From: CALBZG01 sp964486295
Lineage (GTDB): Bacteria > Bacillota > Clostridia > Peptostreptococcales > Anaerovoracaceae
Reading direction: 5' to 3'
Assembly: GCA_964486295.1 (NCBI GenBank)
Contig: CAZAMF010000009.1
Coordinates: forward strand, 1 to 64,000
Length of the DNA stretch: 64,000 bases
Numbering within the stretch: the stretch's first letter is position 1; the number at the start of each line of letters is the position of its first letter. This document shows, in pieces, positions 38,617 to 47,648 of the stretch. A model generated the notes under the pieces. That model saw nothing but the letters and a program-made list of their open reading frames with translations, was not told the origin of the DNA and searched no databases. A program made the translations under genes and the position numbers.

Positions 38617-39138
38617 ATGAGACTATTTATTGCCATCAACTTCGATGAGAAAACAAAATCAGCCATTGGCATGGTCCGAGATAATCTCCGTGCTAATTCA
38701 TTTTCGGGTAATTTTACCAGGGATGAAAACCTGCATCTGACACTGGTTTTCATAGGAGAAGTTGATGAGAGCCTTGTGCCCGCTATACGGCACGCTATGA
38801 ACAGCATCCAAGCACAGCCCTTTTTTTTGAAGTTCACAGCTACGGGATCCTTTAAAAGAGAAAACGGCGAAATATGGTGGCTCGGTGCCGAGAACAATCC
38901 CATGCTTTCAGAACTGCAGAGCACCTTATCAAAATTACTGGCTGAAAGCGGTTTTGACATTGAAAAGCGAAAATATACTCCTCATCTCACCATCGGCAGA
39001 AAAGTCAAACTCAAAAACAAATCGGACAAGGCCATAAATCCCATAGAATTTTTTGTGAATTCATTCAGTCTGATGAAGTCGGAAAATATCAGCGGAACAA
39101 CGACTTATACCGAACTATTAAAGAAGGCATTGGTATAA
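38617..39138 (+). CDS. thpR: RNA 2',3'-cyclic phosphodiesterase (LigT/ThpR)
   Basis: 173 residues from the ATG at 38617 (AGGAG six bases upstream; the in-frame ATG at 38569 has no site). The two catalytic HxTx motifs are HLTLVFIG (about 44-51) and HLTIGRKV (about 125-132), giving the two-histidine phosphoesterase fold that opens 2',3'-cyclic RNA ends. It is divergent from glgB and sits alone, ended by a bidirectional terminator. Confidence 0.92.
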   Translation: MRLFIAINFDEKTKSAIGMVRDNLRANSFSGNFTRDENLHLTLVFIGEVDESLVPAIRHAMNSIQAQPFFLKFTATGSFKRENGEIWWLGAENNPMLSELQSTLSKLLAESGFDIEKRKYTPHLTIGRKVKLKNKSDKAINPIEFFVNSFSLMKSENISGTTTYTELLKKALV

Positions 39139-39203
39139 GTATATGCGCAGAGCCAGTTTAGGGCTGGCTGGGCTTAAAACATCAAATTAAACAAAAATAA
39201 AGC

Positions 39204-39235
39204 AAAGAGCCCAACCTGTTGGTTGGGCTCTTTTT
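39204..39235. terminator. bidirectional terminator between thpR and the APC permease
   Basis: AAAGAGCCCAACC and GGTTGGGCTCTTT form a 13-pair stem with a 4-base loop. T5 follows on the plus strand, and on the minus strand TTT GCTTTATTTTT. It serves both convergent genes. Confidence 0.9.
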
Positions 39236-39272
39236 AATGAATATTTGAATGAATAAATGTTCAATTCGTTTA

Positions 39273-40622
39273 CTATTTTTTCGGTTTATACCAGACGAGG
39301 CCTATTAAAGTCACTACTGCAAACAGGATGATGAATCCAAGTACTGTCTTTGGCCCATGAGCCACAAAGGCCGCATATACCATGAAAACACTTCCGCAAA
39401 TCGCGGCTGCCGGCGCTACGATCCTCTTGAATACCGGAAGGTCTTTCTCCTTCATCATCTTGAAGAAAATAGGTATATACATCGCATACAGAGCGACGAT
39501 CGGGAGCTCCGAAGAGTCAAAGGAGAACATACCGAACCAAGGTGCGGTTAAGTTGGCGCCATAGAAATACAGCAGCCAGAAGCCGCAAAGGAGCAGGCCC
39601 AGAATTGATGCATTGTATGGCATATTTGTTGTTGGCGAGATCTCACCGAACATTTTAGGATTCGGGCCGGCACCTCTTACTGATAATGCATGGATCCCTC
39701 TTGTACACCCCAGCATCAGGCCGTTTTCCGTGCCCAGACAAGATATGATAACAAAAACAAAGATCAGCGTGCCGCCTACATTTCCGAAAACTGTGGAAAA
39801 GGCCGTATGTGCGCCCGCCTGCCCGTCCGCCATCAGGGTTTCATTCGTAACTGCCCCCGACAGGCCGATGTAATATAAAATATACACTGAAATAATGATG
39901 AACGCGCCGCCCAAAAGTGCTCTCGGGAGATTCTTTTTCGAATCACGCAGCTCTGCATTGATGGATGTCGCTACGATCCACCCTTCATAAGCGAAAGCGG
40001 TTGCGACGACAGCAGTCAACAGGGCGCTGCCCGAATCGACTTCGTTGACAATTGTAGTAAAGTTGTAAGTGGTCATCCCTGTGGCCAGGCCGAATATTGT
40101 TCCGACGATTGCCATGAGAATTAACGGAACGAGCTTGATGGCAGTGGTTGTTACCTGGAACTTTCCTGCCAGGACTGGTGATAATGCATTCAGTGCATAG
40201 GCACAAACCAGATAGAAGCAGGCGATGGTCATACAGATACCACCTGTGATGTCCTCCACGCCAAACAAAACGCATGTATATCTTGCCGAAACCCACGCCA
40301 GCACTGATGTCAAGGCCGGCAGATAGATCATGGACATGAACCATCCGATAATATAGGCATACTTCGGTCCCATTGTGGCCTCGGCATAATCAACAAGGCC
40401 GTTCACTTTTTCGTACTTAGTCGCCATGATTGCAAACGCGTAAGAACAGGCGATCATGATAACTCCACCAATAATCCAAGCCAAGATGCCAAGCTTAAGG
40501 TCACCGCCGGTGCAGCTCAGGATTTTCTCAGCTTTGAAGAATACGCCGCTTCCTACAACGATTCCGACAACCATTGCTATCGCTGTCAGAAGGCCGTATT
40601 TTTTCTGTAAACCTGTGTCCAT
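39273..40622 (-). CDS. APC family amino acid permease
   Basis: 449 residues, about 12 hydrophobic helices. The N-terminal helix (MVVGIVVGSGVFFKAEKIL) and AWIIGGVIMIACSYAFAIMA are typical of the amino acid-polyamine-organocation family. FAYEGWIVATSINAELRDSKKNLPRALLGG (about 208-237) carries the conserved loop after helix 6. A single transporter gene; the amino acid carried is unknown. AGGAATCAC-type site upstream is weak. Confidence 0.9.
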   Translation of the reverse strand: MDTGLQKKYGLLTAIAMVVGIVVGSGVFFKAEKILSCTGGDLKLGILAWIIGGVIMIACSYAFAIMATKYEKVNGLVDYAEATMGPKYAYIIGWFMSMIYLPALTSVLAWVSARYTCVLFGVEDITGGICMTIACFYLVCAYALNALSPVLAGKFQVTTTAIKLVPLILMAIVGTIFGLATGMTTYNFTTIVNEVDSGSALLTAVVATAFAYEGWIVATSINAELRDSKKNLPRALLGGAFIIISVYILYYIGLSGAVTNETLMADGQAGAHTAFSTVFGNVGGTLIFVFVIISCLGTENGLMLGCTRGIHALSVRGAGPNPKMFGEISPTTNMPYNASILGLLLCGFWLLYFYGANLTAPWFGMFSFDSSELPIVALYAMYIPIFFKMMKEKDLPVFKRIVAPAAAICGSVFMVYAAFVAHGPKTVLGFIILFAVVTLIGLVWYKPKK

Positions 40623-40799
40623 TTGTGATTCCTTCTTTCATGTTGTATTGGTCTATATAATTGCGCTTTAACGAATTTAGTCTAACATAGGCGTTTGTTT
40701 AATTCAAGTTTGTATAGACATAATTTGTTAAAATATTATCGTTATTACAAAATGTGTTCATCAACTCCTACAACTTCGGGTTCCCGGTTTGAAGCCAAT

Positions 40800-40830
40800 A
40801 AAAAAGCTCTCGAATTTGAGAGCTTTTTAT
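40800..40830. terminator. hairpin terminator after the peroxiredoxin gene
   Basis: AAAAAGCTCTCGAATTTGAGAGCTTTTT is a perfect 12-pair palindrome with T tracts on both strands. It lies 46 bases after the peroxiredoxin stop (minus strand). The rest of 40623-40875 shows nothing I can assign. Confidence 0.85.
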
Positions 40831-40875
40831 GCCATGAGGCAATTGCAATTAATCTGAGCAATGAAAATCAATCAG

Positions 40876-41556
40876 TTACTTCGCTTTTTCTTTCTTGAAG
40901 CAAATAAACCAATCCAGAGCTTCACACTCGCCCGGTTTACAATTCTTCATGACTTTGCTGGCTTCTTCTGTTGTGATCGGTACATGATACAGAACATCAT
41001 CGCCGGGTTGCCAGTTTGCCGGAGTTGCGATCTGCTCCTCATCCACCTTTTGCAGGGACTGGAGGATTCTCTTTATTTCTGAGAAGTTCCGTCCGGTTGA
41101 AGCCGGATAATAGAGGATCGTTCTGATGATCCCTTTCGGATCGATAACGAACACAGCCCTGACTGCCTGGGTATTGGCTGCGCTCGGGTGTATCATGCCG
41201 TATTTTTTAGCAACATTCATGCTGATATCCGCGATTACAGGGAATTTGATCTCTTCACCCTGATATTTATTCCATCTGAGTTCCTGTATTTTTCTGAGCC
41301 AGGCGATATGGCTGGACAGGGAATCAACAGAAAGACCGATCAGTTCTGTATTGAGTTCCTCAAATTCTTTTGCCATGACGGTAAAAGTCATAAACTCCGT
41401 CGTGCATACCGGTGTAAAATCAGCCGGATGCGAAAAAAGTATCACCCATTTACCTTTGTAGTCTTTTGGGAATTCTATTTTTCCGGTTGTCGTAATGGCT
41501 CTGAACTCCGGAGCCTCTTCGCCTAACAGCGGTATTCTGATATTGTTTTCTTCCAT
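40876..41556 (-). CDS. peroxiredoxin (Prx6/AhpC-TSA type)
   Basis: 226 residues from the ATG at 41556, eight bases after AAGGAGG; an ATG six bases earlier is too close to that site. The peroxidatic motif PADFTPVCTTE places the catalytic cysteine at C51 with P44 and T48. Total length and the extended C-terminal domain are Prx6-like. Three more Cys near the end (CKPGECEALDWFIC) are typical of the clostridial and archaeal form and may provide resolving thiols. It detoxifies peroxides in an anaerobe. Confidence 0.92.
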   Translation of the reverse strand: MEENNIRIPLLGEEAPEFRAITTTGKIEFPKDYKGKWVILFSHPADFTPVCTTEFMTFTVMAKEFEELNTELIGLSVDSLSSHIAWLRKIQELRWNKYQGEEIKFPVIADISMNVAKKYGMIHPSAANTQAVRAVFVIDPKGIIRTILYYPASTGRNFSEIKRILQSLQKVDEEQIATPANWQPGDDVLYHVPITTEEASKVMKNCKPGECEALDWFICFKKEKAK

Positions 41557-41684
41557 TCTCATGCCTCCTTTTGATGTTTTTATATTTTTTCTCTTGCGTT
41601 TTGTTACTATTTATATTTTCCCATCCAGGCGGAGATCAAAACATGATAATTTGAAATTGAACAATTTTAGCAGAAAATACAGCG

Positions 41685-41716
41685 CTCCCGAAAAATTTCC
41701 GGGAGCGCTGTATTTT
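41685..41716. terminator. terminator at the end of the dehydratase/CoA-transferase operon
   Basis: AAATACAGCGCTCCCG pairs with CGGGAGCGCTGTATTT; T tracts flank both sides. On the minus strand it lies 47 bases after the CoA-transferase stop. Confidence 0.88.
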
Positions 41717-41762
41717 AAAGTTCTTGAATGCAATAGTATTAGTTCATGATAGATGAGCGCTT

Positions 41763-43079
41763 TTAGAATTCCGCATTATATCTTTCTTTGAACGCGGCCA
41801 TCAATTCTTTCCTGGCGTCCGGATGAGCGATATTGATGAGTTGGCGGGCCCTGTCTTTCAGGTTTTTGCCCTTCATACTGGCGATCCCGTATTCTGTTAC
41901 GACATAATCAACATCCAGCCGGGAGACGGTTACCGGCGCCCCGTGATCGATAAACGGCACGATCTTAGAGATCATACCTCCGTCTTTCATGATGATCGCG
42001 GAAGTCATGGCGATGATAGCCTTGCCTTGGCTGTCGAGAGACTCATTAGCGCCTCTAACGAAATCCAATTGCCCGCCAACGCCGGAAATCTGCTTGGTAC
42101 CGATGGATTCAGCAACCACCTGGCCCATGAAGTCCACCTGAACGCATGAATTGATAGCGACAAATTTCTTATTCTGAGCAATCACCGGCACACTGTGCAC
42201 ATAATCGGAGGTTCGCATTTCAACCATCGGATTCTGGTTGGCAAAATCATAGAGACGTTTAGTTCCCCACAAAACTGCAGCGACCATTTTGCCTTTGTTG
42301 ATGCTTTTTTCTGAGCAGTCGATCACGCCGGCTTCCACCAGATCCAACAATCCGTCTGAGATCATCCCCGAATGAACGCCCAAGTGTTTCTTGCCCTTTA
42401 ATTGCGCGCATACCGCATCCGGTATGGCGCCGATTCCCAGTTGGATCGTGCTGCCGTCTTCGATGAGGGAAGCACAATACTTTCCAATCGCTTCTTCTAT
42501 AGGTCCGATTTCAGGTGATTTGAGTTCATTCAAGGGTCTGGATGTCAGCACGATCCTGTCCAGTTCGCTGACATGGATCCATGTATCACCGTAAGTTATC
42601 GGCATCTGCTCGTTGACTTCGGCGAGTACGATTTTACCTGATTTTACGCCTTCATACGCATAATCCACAGTCACGCCCAGGGAACAATATCCATGCTCGT
42701 TTGGAGGTGAAACTTGCACCATATACACATCGATGGGGAAATATCCTTCCCTGATCATCTTCGGTATTTTGCTGAAACACACCGGCACAAAATCTCCATG
42801 ACCTTGCTCAAGGGATTTCATTGTGGCAGGACCTGCGAACCAGCCTTCCCACTGGAAATTCTCCTTATATTCCGGATGAGAATACTGGCCACCGCTGACG
42901 GTAACCATATGCGAAATCGTCACATATTTGTACGCAGCTGCATTGGCCACCATGGCATCCACCAGAGTCGTGGGTTCTCCCGCCGCCTCCGAAAAGACGA
43001 CCCGATCTCCAGATTTTATTGATTTGACGGCTTCTTCGGCAGTGCACTGCCTGCTCTTGTAGGTCTCTTTCCAGTCCAT
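41763..43079 (-). CDS. acyl-CoA:carboxylate CoA-transferase (4-hydroxybutyrate CoA-transferase family)
   Basis: 438 residues. Both halves of an acetyl-CoA hydrolase/transferase are present. IQLGIGAIPDAV and ISGVGGQLDFVRGA form the CoA site, and the glutamate that makes the CoA thioester is expected in the second half. VTEYGIASMKGKNLKDRARQLINIAHPD is a typical ending. Relatives move CoA between acetyl-CoA or butyryl-CoA and hydroxy or short-chain acids. Last gene of the operon with the dehydratase subunits, so it probably activates the 2-hydroxy acid or recovers CoA from the product. Confidence 0.88.
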   Translation of the reverse strand: MDWKETYKSRQCTAEEAVKSIKSGDRVVFSEAAGEPTTLVDAMVANAAAYKYVTISHMVTVSGGQYSHPEYKENFQWEGWFAGPATMKSLEQGHGDFVPVCFSKIPKMIREGYFPIDVYMVQVSPPNEHGYCSLGVTVDYAYEGVKSGKIVLAEVNEQMPITYGDTWIHVSELDRIVLTSRPLNELKSPEIGPIEEAIGKYCASLIEDGSTIQLGIGAIPDAVCAQLKGKKHLGVHSGMISDGLLDLVEAGVIDCSEKSINKGKMVAAVLWGTKRLYDFANQNPMVEMRTSDYVHSVPVIAQNKKFVAINSCVQVDFMGQVVAESIGTKQISGVGGQLDFVRGANESLDSQGKAIIAMTSAIIMKDGGMISKIVPFIDHGAPVTVSRLDVDYVVTEYGIASMKGKNLKDRARQLINIAHPDARKELMAAFKERYNAEF

Positions 43080-43092
43080 TTAATGCTCCTGA

Positions 43093-44235
43093 TTACAACT
43101 TTCTCAAGCTGAGCACATCGGCAAAGGCCTGCAGTGATGTTCTGGCCTGGCCGAAGTCTGTGATCTGATGGTCATACGCGATCTTGAGTGCCGGGATCTT
43201 TGCTTCTTTCAATGCTTTTGAAAGCGACGGGTACTCCATCTCCTCCGGATCGCAGAAGGTCATCATCAGGATGACGACGCCCTGGGCGCCTGAATTCTTA
43301 ACAAGCTCCACGATATGTGCAGGTCTTGTAGTGAGCGCAGGGTCATATAGGATCGTGTCCTGATCCTGCGCAGCAAATTGCATCGCCAGTGCCCGGATCG
43401 GATCACCCTCTTCGGATGCATCTTTTCGGAAACTTCTGGATTCCTGTGCCACATCGTCTGCTACGATTGCCATCCGGTTTTCATCAAATACCTGCAGAAG
43501 GGCCGGATTGTCACAAAGGATGCCGGACGTGACCACCTTCGTTCCCGTCCACTCAACCATAGGCGCTTTGGCCAGTAGTGCATTCAATTCCTTCAGCATA
43601 GCTGTATGCTCCGGTTTCTCCATGAAATAGGAGCTCTTCAGAACGGCGCTTCTCGCTACGGCTGAAATCAGTTCCGGATGTTCGCCCGCTCTCTTTACAA
43701 ATTCACGATTCGCCTGACGGTTTTCGTTGTATACCCTGATGGCTTCATTCAGACCTTCGTCGCTTGCTTTATGGCCCGCGATGGCCTCCAGTTCATTCAA
43801 AACCTTGGCATAAAGCTTCATGGTATATTCGATTCCATACTCAGGCTTGCGGTTCTGTGGGTGCGCCATGAAAATCATCGGGATATTCTTGATGCCCACT
43901 CTGAAATTCTGGGAGGCCGGTCGCAGGGTATCGCACAGGGTGGTATGGATCACTCCGGACAGTTTATCCAGATCGCCGTTTAAGGCCATTTCCATATTCA
44001 TCTGCACAAGAGAACAGTAAAATGATGCGAAATATTCTTTCGCCTTATTCGGGCTGCCCGGTTTTCCCCACAATCCCATGGGTACCATGCCGGTGGCATA
44101 GACCAATTCCTCCGGCACATAATACGGATAGCAGCCGATGGCTTTCTTGCCTTCAGAAACGAATTTGTCCAGTTGTTTTTTTGGATTCCCGGCGATTTCG
44201 GTGAATTTTGTAAGCAGGGTTTCTATATTACTCAC
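43093..44235 (-). CDS. 2-hydroxyacyl-CoA dehydratase, beta-type subunit
   Basis: 380 residues from a GTG at 44235 (GGGAGG eight bases upstream), which overlaps the end of the alpha-subunit gene by eight bases; the longer ATG frame lies inside that gene. Sequence and size fit HadC, FldC or LcdB. The family has an Fe-S cluster held by conserved Cys; Cys in GCYPYYVPEELVYATG, HTTLCDTLR and MMTFCDPEE are the candidates. It acts with the alpha subunit in the radical removal of water from (R)-2-hydroxyacyl-CoA. Highly oxygen-sensitive in known members. Confidence 0.9.
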   Translation of the reverse strand: MSNIETLLTKFTEIAGNPKKQLDKFVSEGKKAIGCYPYYVPEELVYATGMVPMGLWGKPGSPNKAKEYFASFYCSLVQMNMEMALNGDLDKLSGVIHTTLCDTLRPASQNFRVGIKNIPMIFMAHPQNRKPEYGIEYTMKLYAKVLNELEAIAGHKASDEGLNEAIRVYNENRQANREFVKRAGEHPELISAVARSAVLKSSYFMEKPEHTAMLKELNALLAKAPMVEWTGTKVVTSGILCDNPALLQVFDENRMAIVADDVAQESRSFRKDASEEGDPIRALAMQFAAQDQDTILYDPALTTRPAHIVELVKNSGAQGVVILMMTFCDPEEMEYPSLSKALKEAKIPALKIAYDHQITDFGQARTSLQAFADVLSLRKL

Positions 44236-45475
44236 TTTTCGGCCCTCCCATTTTCTTTGATTCCATGATTTCATATAACCCTTCTACCCGAGTGATATAT
44301 TGTGCGTTGGAGAAGTTTCTCGGGTCTGCCTGGTCGCCGTCAAAGCCGACTACGCCGATCCCCACGTCCTTTCTAAAGCGTCTCTCCATCTCCGGCATAT
44401 AGCCGCTCCACGGCTTGCAGCTGCGGTTGTAGTGGACCAACACGCCGTCCACTTTGTTTTCACGGCAGATTCCTTCCCGCCATTCCACGCCGGTTTCCAG
44501 GCAAACCGAGTTCGGGGCTTTGCAGTATGCCCGCATCATCTCATCCATGTTGTTGTATACGAAACCGAAAGCCGGCGCATACACAACGGCTGTGGTATTG
44601 ATCCCTTTTTCCTTTAATGGCCTGAACAGATTCTGGAGTTCCGGCCAGCACGGGATGCCTTCAAACATGATCCGGTGGTTTTCCGGATAACGCCAGGTGG
44701 AGGTGCCGTCATTCACAGACTGCTCATATTCCTCTGCCAGCGCCTCAAAAGCCTCTGCCGATTCCTTGCGGCAGCGTGCAGTCACCACGTCCGCCATGTG
44801 GTTGAACAGATCAAATCCGCTCAGCGGAGAAGGCTCGTTCTGACAGTAGGAGCAAGCTTTCAGCCAGGCTCTTGCGGTCCGGTTCGCATTGGCGCATACT
44901 TCCTCGAATTTCTTCTCATCGAATTTGCGCCCCGAAATCTTTTCCAGCTGCTTGATGGCATCATCAAACTGGGCGCGTATATAGGCAACGTTTTCTTCGT
45001 TTACTTCAGGGGTGTTGTTATATGGGATATCGATCATGATCAGAGGGATGTTATGCATGCGGGCAATGTTTTCATACCATTTGGTCATGCAGTTGCAGAT
45101 ATTGTTGCAGCACAGCATGAAATCCGGCTGCGGCATCGGTCTTTCATCGCCACCCGCTCCCGCCGCATAGGCTAGCGAGATCCTTGCGTATCCGCAGATA
45201 TCGTTATCAAATCCCATGGACTCCGCATATTCGCACATGCGCTGTCCCCCATGCTTCGCGGATATGGCCGCTGCCTGATTCTCCGGATAGCATACTTTCA
45301 GACCCAGTGTTTCCGCAATTTCAGCAGGAAATTTGGATGAAGACCAGCCCACCGGCTCCCCTCTCTTTTTGGCCTCCCATGCTTCCGCATATACCTTGTC
45401 CACCACATCTCTGAGCATGTTTTTCGCTGGTACTTTTTCAACTGGTGTGTTCAGTTCTTTCTCTGTTTCCGCCAT
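44228..45475 (-). CDS. 2-hydroxyacyl-CoA dehydratase, alpha-type subunit
   Basis: 415 residues, matching HadB, FldB or LcdA in size rather than the longer HgdA. Cys-rich motifs are present: LKVCYPENQAA, PDFMLCCNNICNCMTKWYE (about 118-136), SYCQNEPSPL, FEGIPCWPELQ and HYNRSCKPWSG. Together with the beta subunit and the activator at 45502 it forms the ketyl-radical dehydratase. Substrates of relatives are 2-hydroxyisocaproyl-, phenyllactyl-, lactoyl- and 2-hydroxyglutaryl-CoA; sequence inspection does not choose among them. Confidence 0.92.
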   Translation of the reverse strand: MAETEKELNTPVEKVPAKNMLRDVVDKVYAEAWEAKKRGEPVGWSSSKFPAEIAETLGLKVCYPENQAAAISAKHGGQRMCEYAESMGFDNDICGYARISLAYAAGAGGDERPMPQPDFMLCCNNICNCMTKWYENIARMHNIPLIMIDIPYNNTPEVNEENVAYIRAQFDDAIKQLEKISGRKFDEKKFEEVCANANRTARAWLKACSYCQNEPSPLSGFDLFNHMADVVTARCRKESAEAFEALAEEYEQSVNDGTSTWRYPENHRIMFEGIPCWPELQNLFRPLKEKGINTTAVVYAPAFGFVYNNMDEMMRAYCKAPNSVCLETGVEWREGICRENKVDGVLVHYNRSCKPWSGYMPEMERRFRKDVGIGVVGFDGDQADPRNFSNAQYITRVEGLYEIMESKKMGGPKSE

Positions 45476-45501
45476 TTTGATCCCTCATTTCCTCACTATT
45501 T

Positions 45502-46284
45502 TTACTTTGATTTTTGATAAGCGAATAATGCCGCTCCCAAGGCGCCGTTGTATTGCGCCAGCTCCGAAGTGTATATTTTATGTCCCAGTTCTTCTTCCAG
45601 TGCCTTCAGGACGCCTCCATTTCTTGCGACCCCTCCTGTCATGACAACATCGTCTACCAGCCCGATTCTTCGTGCCAGAGCGCCGACACGGCTTGCGATA
45701 GCGCGGTGTATCCCCCGGATGATGTCTCGTTTATCGGTATTCCTGGAAAGCTGCGAGATGACCTCCGACTCCGCGAAAACCGTACAGGTGGAGCTTATAG
45801 TGACGTCCTTGGTGGATTGTTCCGCCAGGCTCTCCAAGTCATCGAGTTTGACTTCCAGGACTCTGGCCATTACATCCAGAAATCTCCCTGTTCCGGCGGC
45901 GCATTTGTCATTCATGACAAAGTTGACCAGCATGCCGTCGTCATCCAGTCGCAAGACTTTTGCATCCTGACCGCCGATATCGATGATGGTCTTCACGTTC
46001 GGAAACTGGAAATAGGCTCCCCTGGCATGGCACGAAAGCTCGCTCATCTGCGAATCCGCATCCTCCATGGAGTGCCTTCCATATCCCGTTGACATGATAT
46101 GGACCAACTCTTTCATATCCAGTTTTGCTTCCTGAAGCACCGCTTGTATGGCTCTTTCAGGTCCGCTGGTCCCAGCTCCCACATCCACCAGGGATTTCGC
46201 TATGATCTCCGTCCCATTTTTCATAATGACGCATTTTGATGCGGTGGAGCCGATATCGATCCCCATGGTAAAAATATCACTCAT
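45502..46284 (-). CDS. 2-hydroxyacyl-CoA dehydratase activator (HgdC/HadI/FldI family)
   Basis: 260 residues. ASKHA-fold ATPase that injects one high-energy electron into the dehydratase. Phosphate loops are GIDIGSTASK (8-17) and DIGGQDAKV (102-110). The two cysteines that hold the bridging 4Fe-4S cluster of the homodimer are at C128 (NDKCAAGTG) and C167 (SSTCTVFAESEV), one residue off the positions I recall for HgdC. It lies just upstream of the dehydratase subunits in the same operon. Confidence 0.95.
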   Translation of the reverse strand: MSDIFTMGIDIGSTASKCVIMKNGTEIIAKSLVDVGAGTSGPERAIQAVLQEAKLDMKELVHIMSTGYGRHSMEDADSQMSELSCHARGAYFQFPNVKTIIDIGGQDAKVLRLDDDGMLVNFVMNDKCAAGTGRFLDVMARVLEVKLDDLESLAEQSTKDVTISSTCTVFAESEVISQLSRNTDKRDIIRGIHRAIASRVGALARRIGLVDDVVMTGGVARNGGVLKALEEELGHKIYTSELAQYNGALGAALFAYQKSK

Positions 46285-46302
46285 AAGTCTCTCCGTTTTT
46301 TA

Positions 46303-47619
46303 TTAAAAATTCTCATAGGCATACTTTAGAAGCCCTTCGCGGAAGTCGGGATGCGCAATGGCCGCCATGGACTCAGCTCTCTCGCGTAATGATTTACCCG
46401 GAAGGTTCGCAACGCCGTATTCTGTTGCCACATATTGCACCATCGTGCGCGGCGCAGAGACTGTGCTGCCGCCGGCTATGAATGGAACAATGTTGGATTT
46501 GAGTGTGCCGTCTTTCTTCATTTGTGTCGAGTTGAGGCAAACAAAGCCCTTACCGCCCTTGGAGCGATACGCGCCCTCCAGAAAGTCCAACTGACCGCCG
46601 ATGCCGGAGAGTTGACGGGTACCGGCAGACTCAGCGTTCTCCTGCCCCATCAGGTCCAGCTCCACGCCACCGTTGATGCTGATAAAATTGCTCATCTGGC
46701 TGATGCGCTGGATGGAGTGAACATAATCGAGGTCTCCGGGATGGAACAGTTTCGGTTCGGCGTCCAACCAATCGTAGAGTTCCTGCGAGCCCATAGCCAG
46801 GTTCCAGGTCGAATAGCCGCCATCGATCTCCTTGCATGCGTTCGTCAGCTTGCCTGCTCGATAGAGTTCCATAAAAGGGTCGCTGATGGTACCGGTATGG
46901 CAGCCAAGATCTTTGCGGTCGGACGCGGCAAGCATCGTGGCCACAGTGAACGGTACACCGCCCACGCCAAGTGAAAGCACCGCGCCGTCAGGGATTTGCT
47001 CAACGACGAGCTTAGCGATCTGAATGTCCGTCTCCACCGGTTCGCGATAGCTGCGCAACGGCAGCGGTTCATGCTCACCCTCAACGATATAGTCCGCCTC
47101 GGAAAGATGCACACGGTGGGAACCATCCACACCCTGCAGTCTGGGATAGTGCTCGTTGGTCTCAAAAATCACAGTTCGGGCGCTCTCAAAAATCGTACGC
47201 CAGGCGTAGTTGGAAATGCCAAGCCCACAGTATCCCTGATCGTCCGGACGTGAAACCGGCACAAACGCAACATCACAGCGTATGTGCTTTTCACGGTAGA
47301 GGGTAGGCAGTGAGCGAAGGATAGTCGGTATGAATTTTACCAGACCCCGGCTCTGGAGCTTTCGCTCATAGTCGCCAATATGCCAACTGTAGTAGCTGAA
47401 GCTCTCCTTTTCGGCATCCTGCTCCACGACTTCGATGCGAGGACGTATGACAAGACCTCCACGAATCCTGACATCGCGGAGTTCGCCCTTCCTCCCGGCA
47501 AGGGCTTTATCCATCAGTTCGGGGAATCCTGCGCCGAAACCATAATCCACCCAATCGCCTGACTGAACTGCTTTTGCGGCAACATCGGGCGTCACATATT
47601 TTGATTTATAATCGCTCAT
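46303..47619 (-). CDS. second CoA-transferase of the acetyl-CoA hydrolase/transferase family
   Basis: 438 residues, the same length as the gene at 41763 but clearly diverged. AVLSLGVGGVPFTVATML and LSGIGGQLDFLEGAY are the CoA-site motifs, and VATEYGVANLPGKSLRERAESMAAIAHPD the C-terminal signature. By hand count, several 60-base stretches inside it are 50-63% G+C, against about 37% in a stretch of the amidohydrolase gene next door. That suggests a different origin. It is the first gene of the activator-dehydratase operon and may supply the CoA activation step for the hydroxy acid. Confidence 0.88.
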   Translation of the reverse strand: MSDYKSKYVTPDVAAKAVQSGDWVDYGFGAGFPELMDKALAGRKGELRDVRIRGGLVIRPRIEVVEQDAEKESFSYYSWHIGDYERKLQSRGLVKFIPTILRSLPTLYREKHIRCDVAFVPVSRPDDQGYCGLGISNYAWRTIFESARTVIFETNEHYPRLQGVDGSHRVHLSEADYIVEGEHEPLPLRSYREPVETDIQIAKLVVEQIPDGAVLSLGVGGVPFTVATMLAASDRKDLGCHTGTISDPFMELYRAGKLTNACKEIDGGYSTWNLAMGSQELYDWLDAEPKLFHPGDLDYVHSIQRISQMSNFISINGGVELDLMGQENAESAGTRQLSGIGGQLDFLEGAYRSKGGKGFVCLNSTQMKKDGTLKSNIVPFIAGGSTVSAPRTMVQYVATEYGVANLPGKSLRERAESMAAIAHPDFREGLLKYAYENF

Positions 47620-47648
47620 CTTTAATCTGCTCCTATTATTTTATAGCT

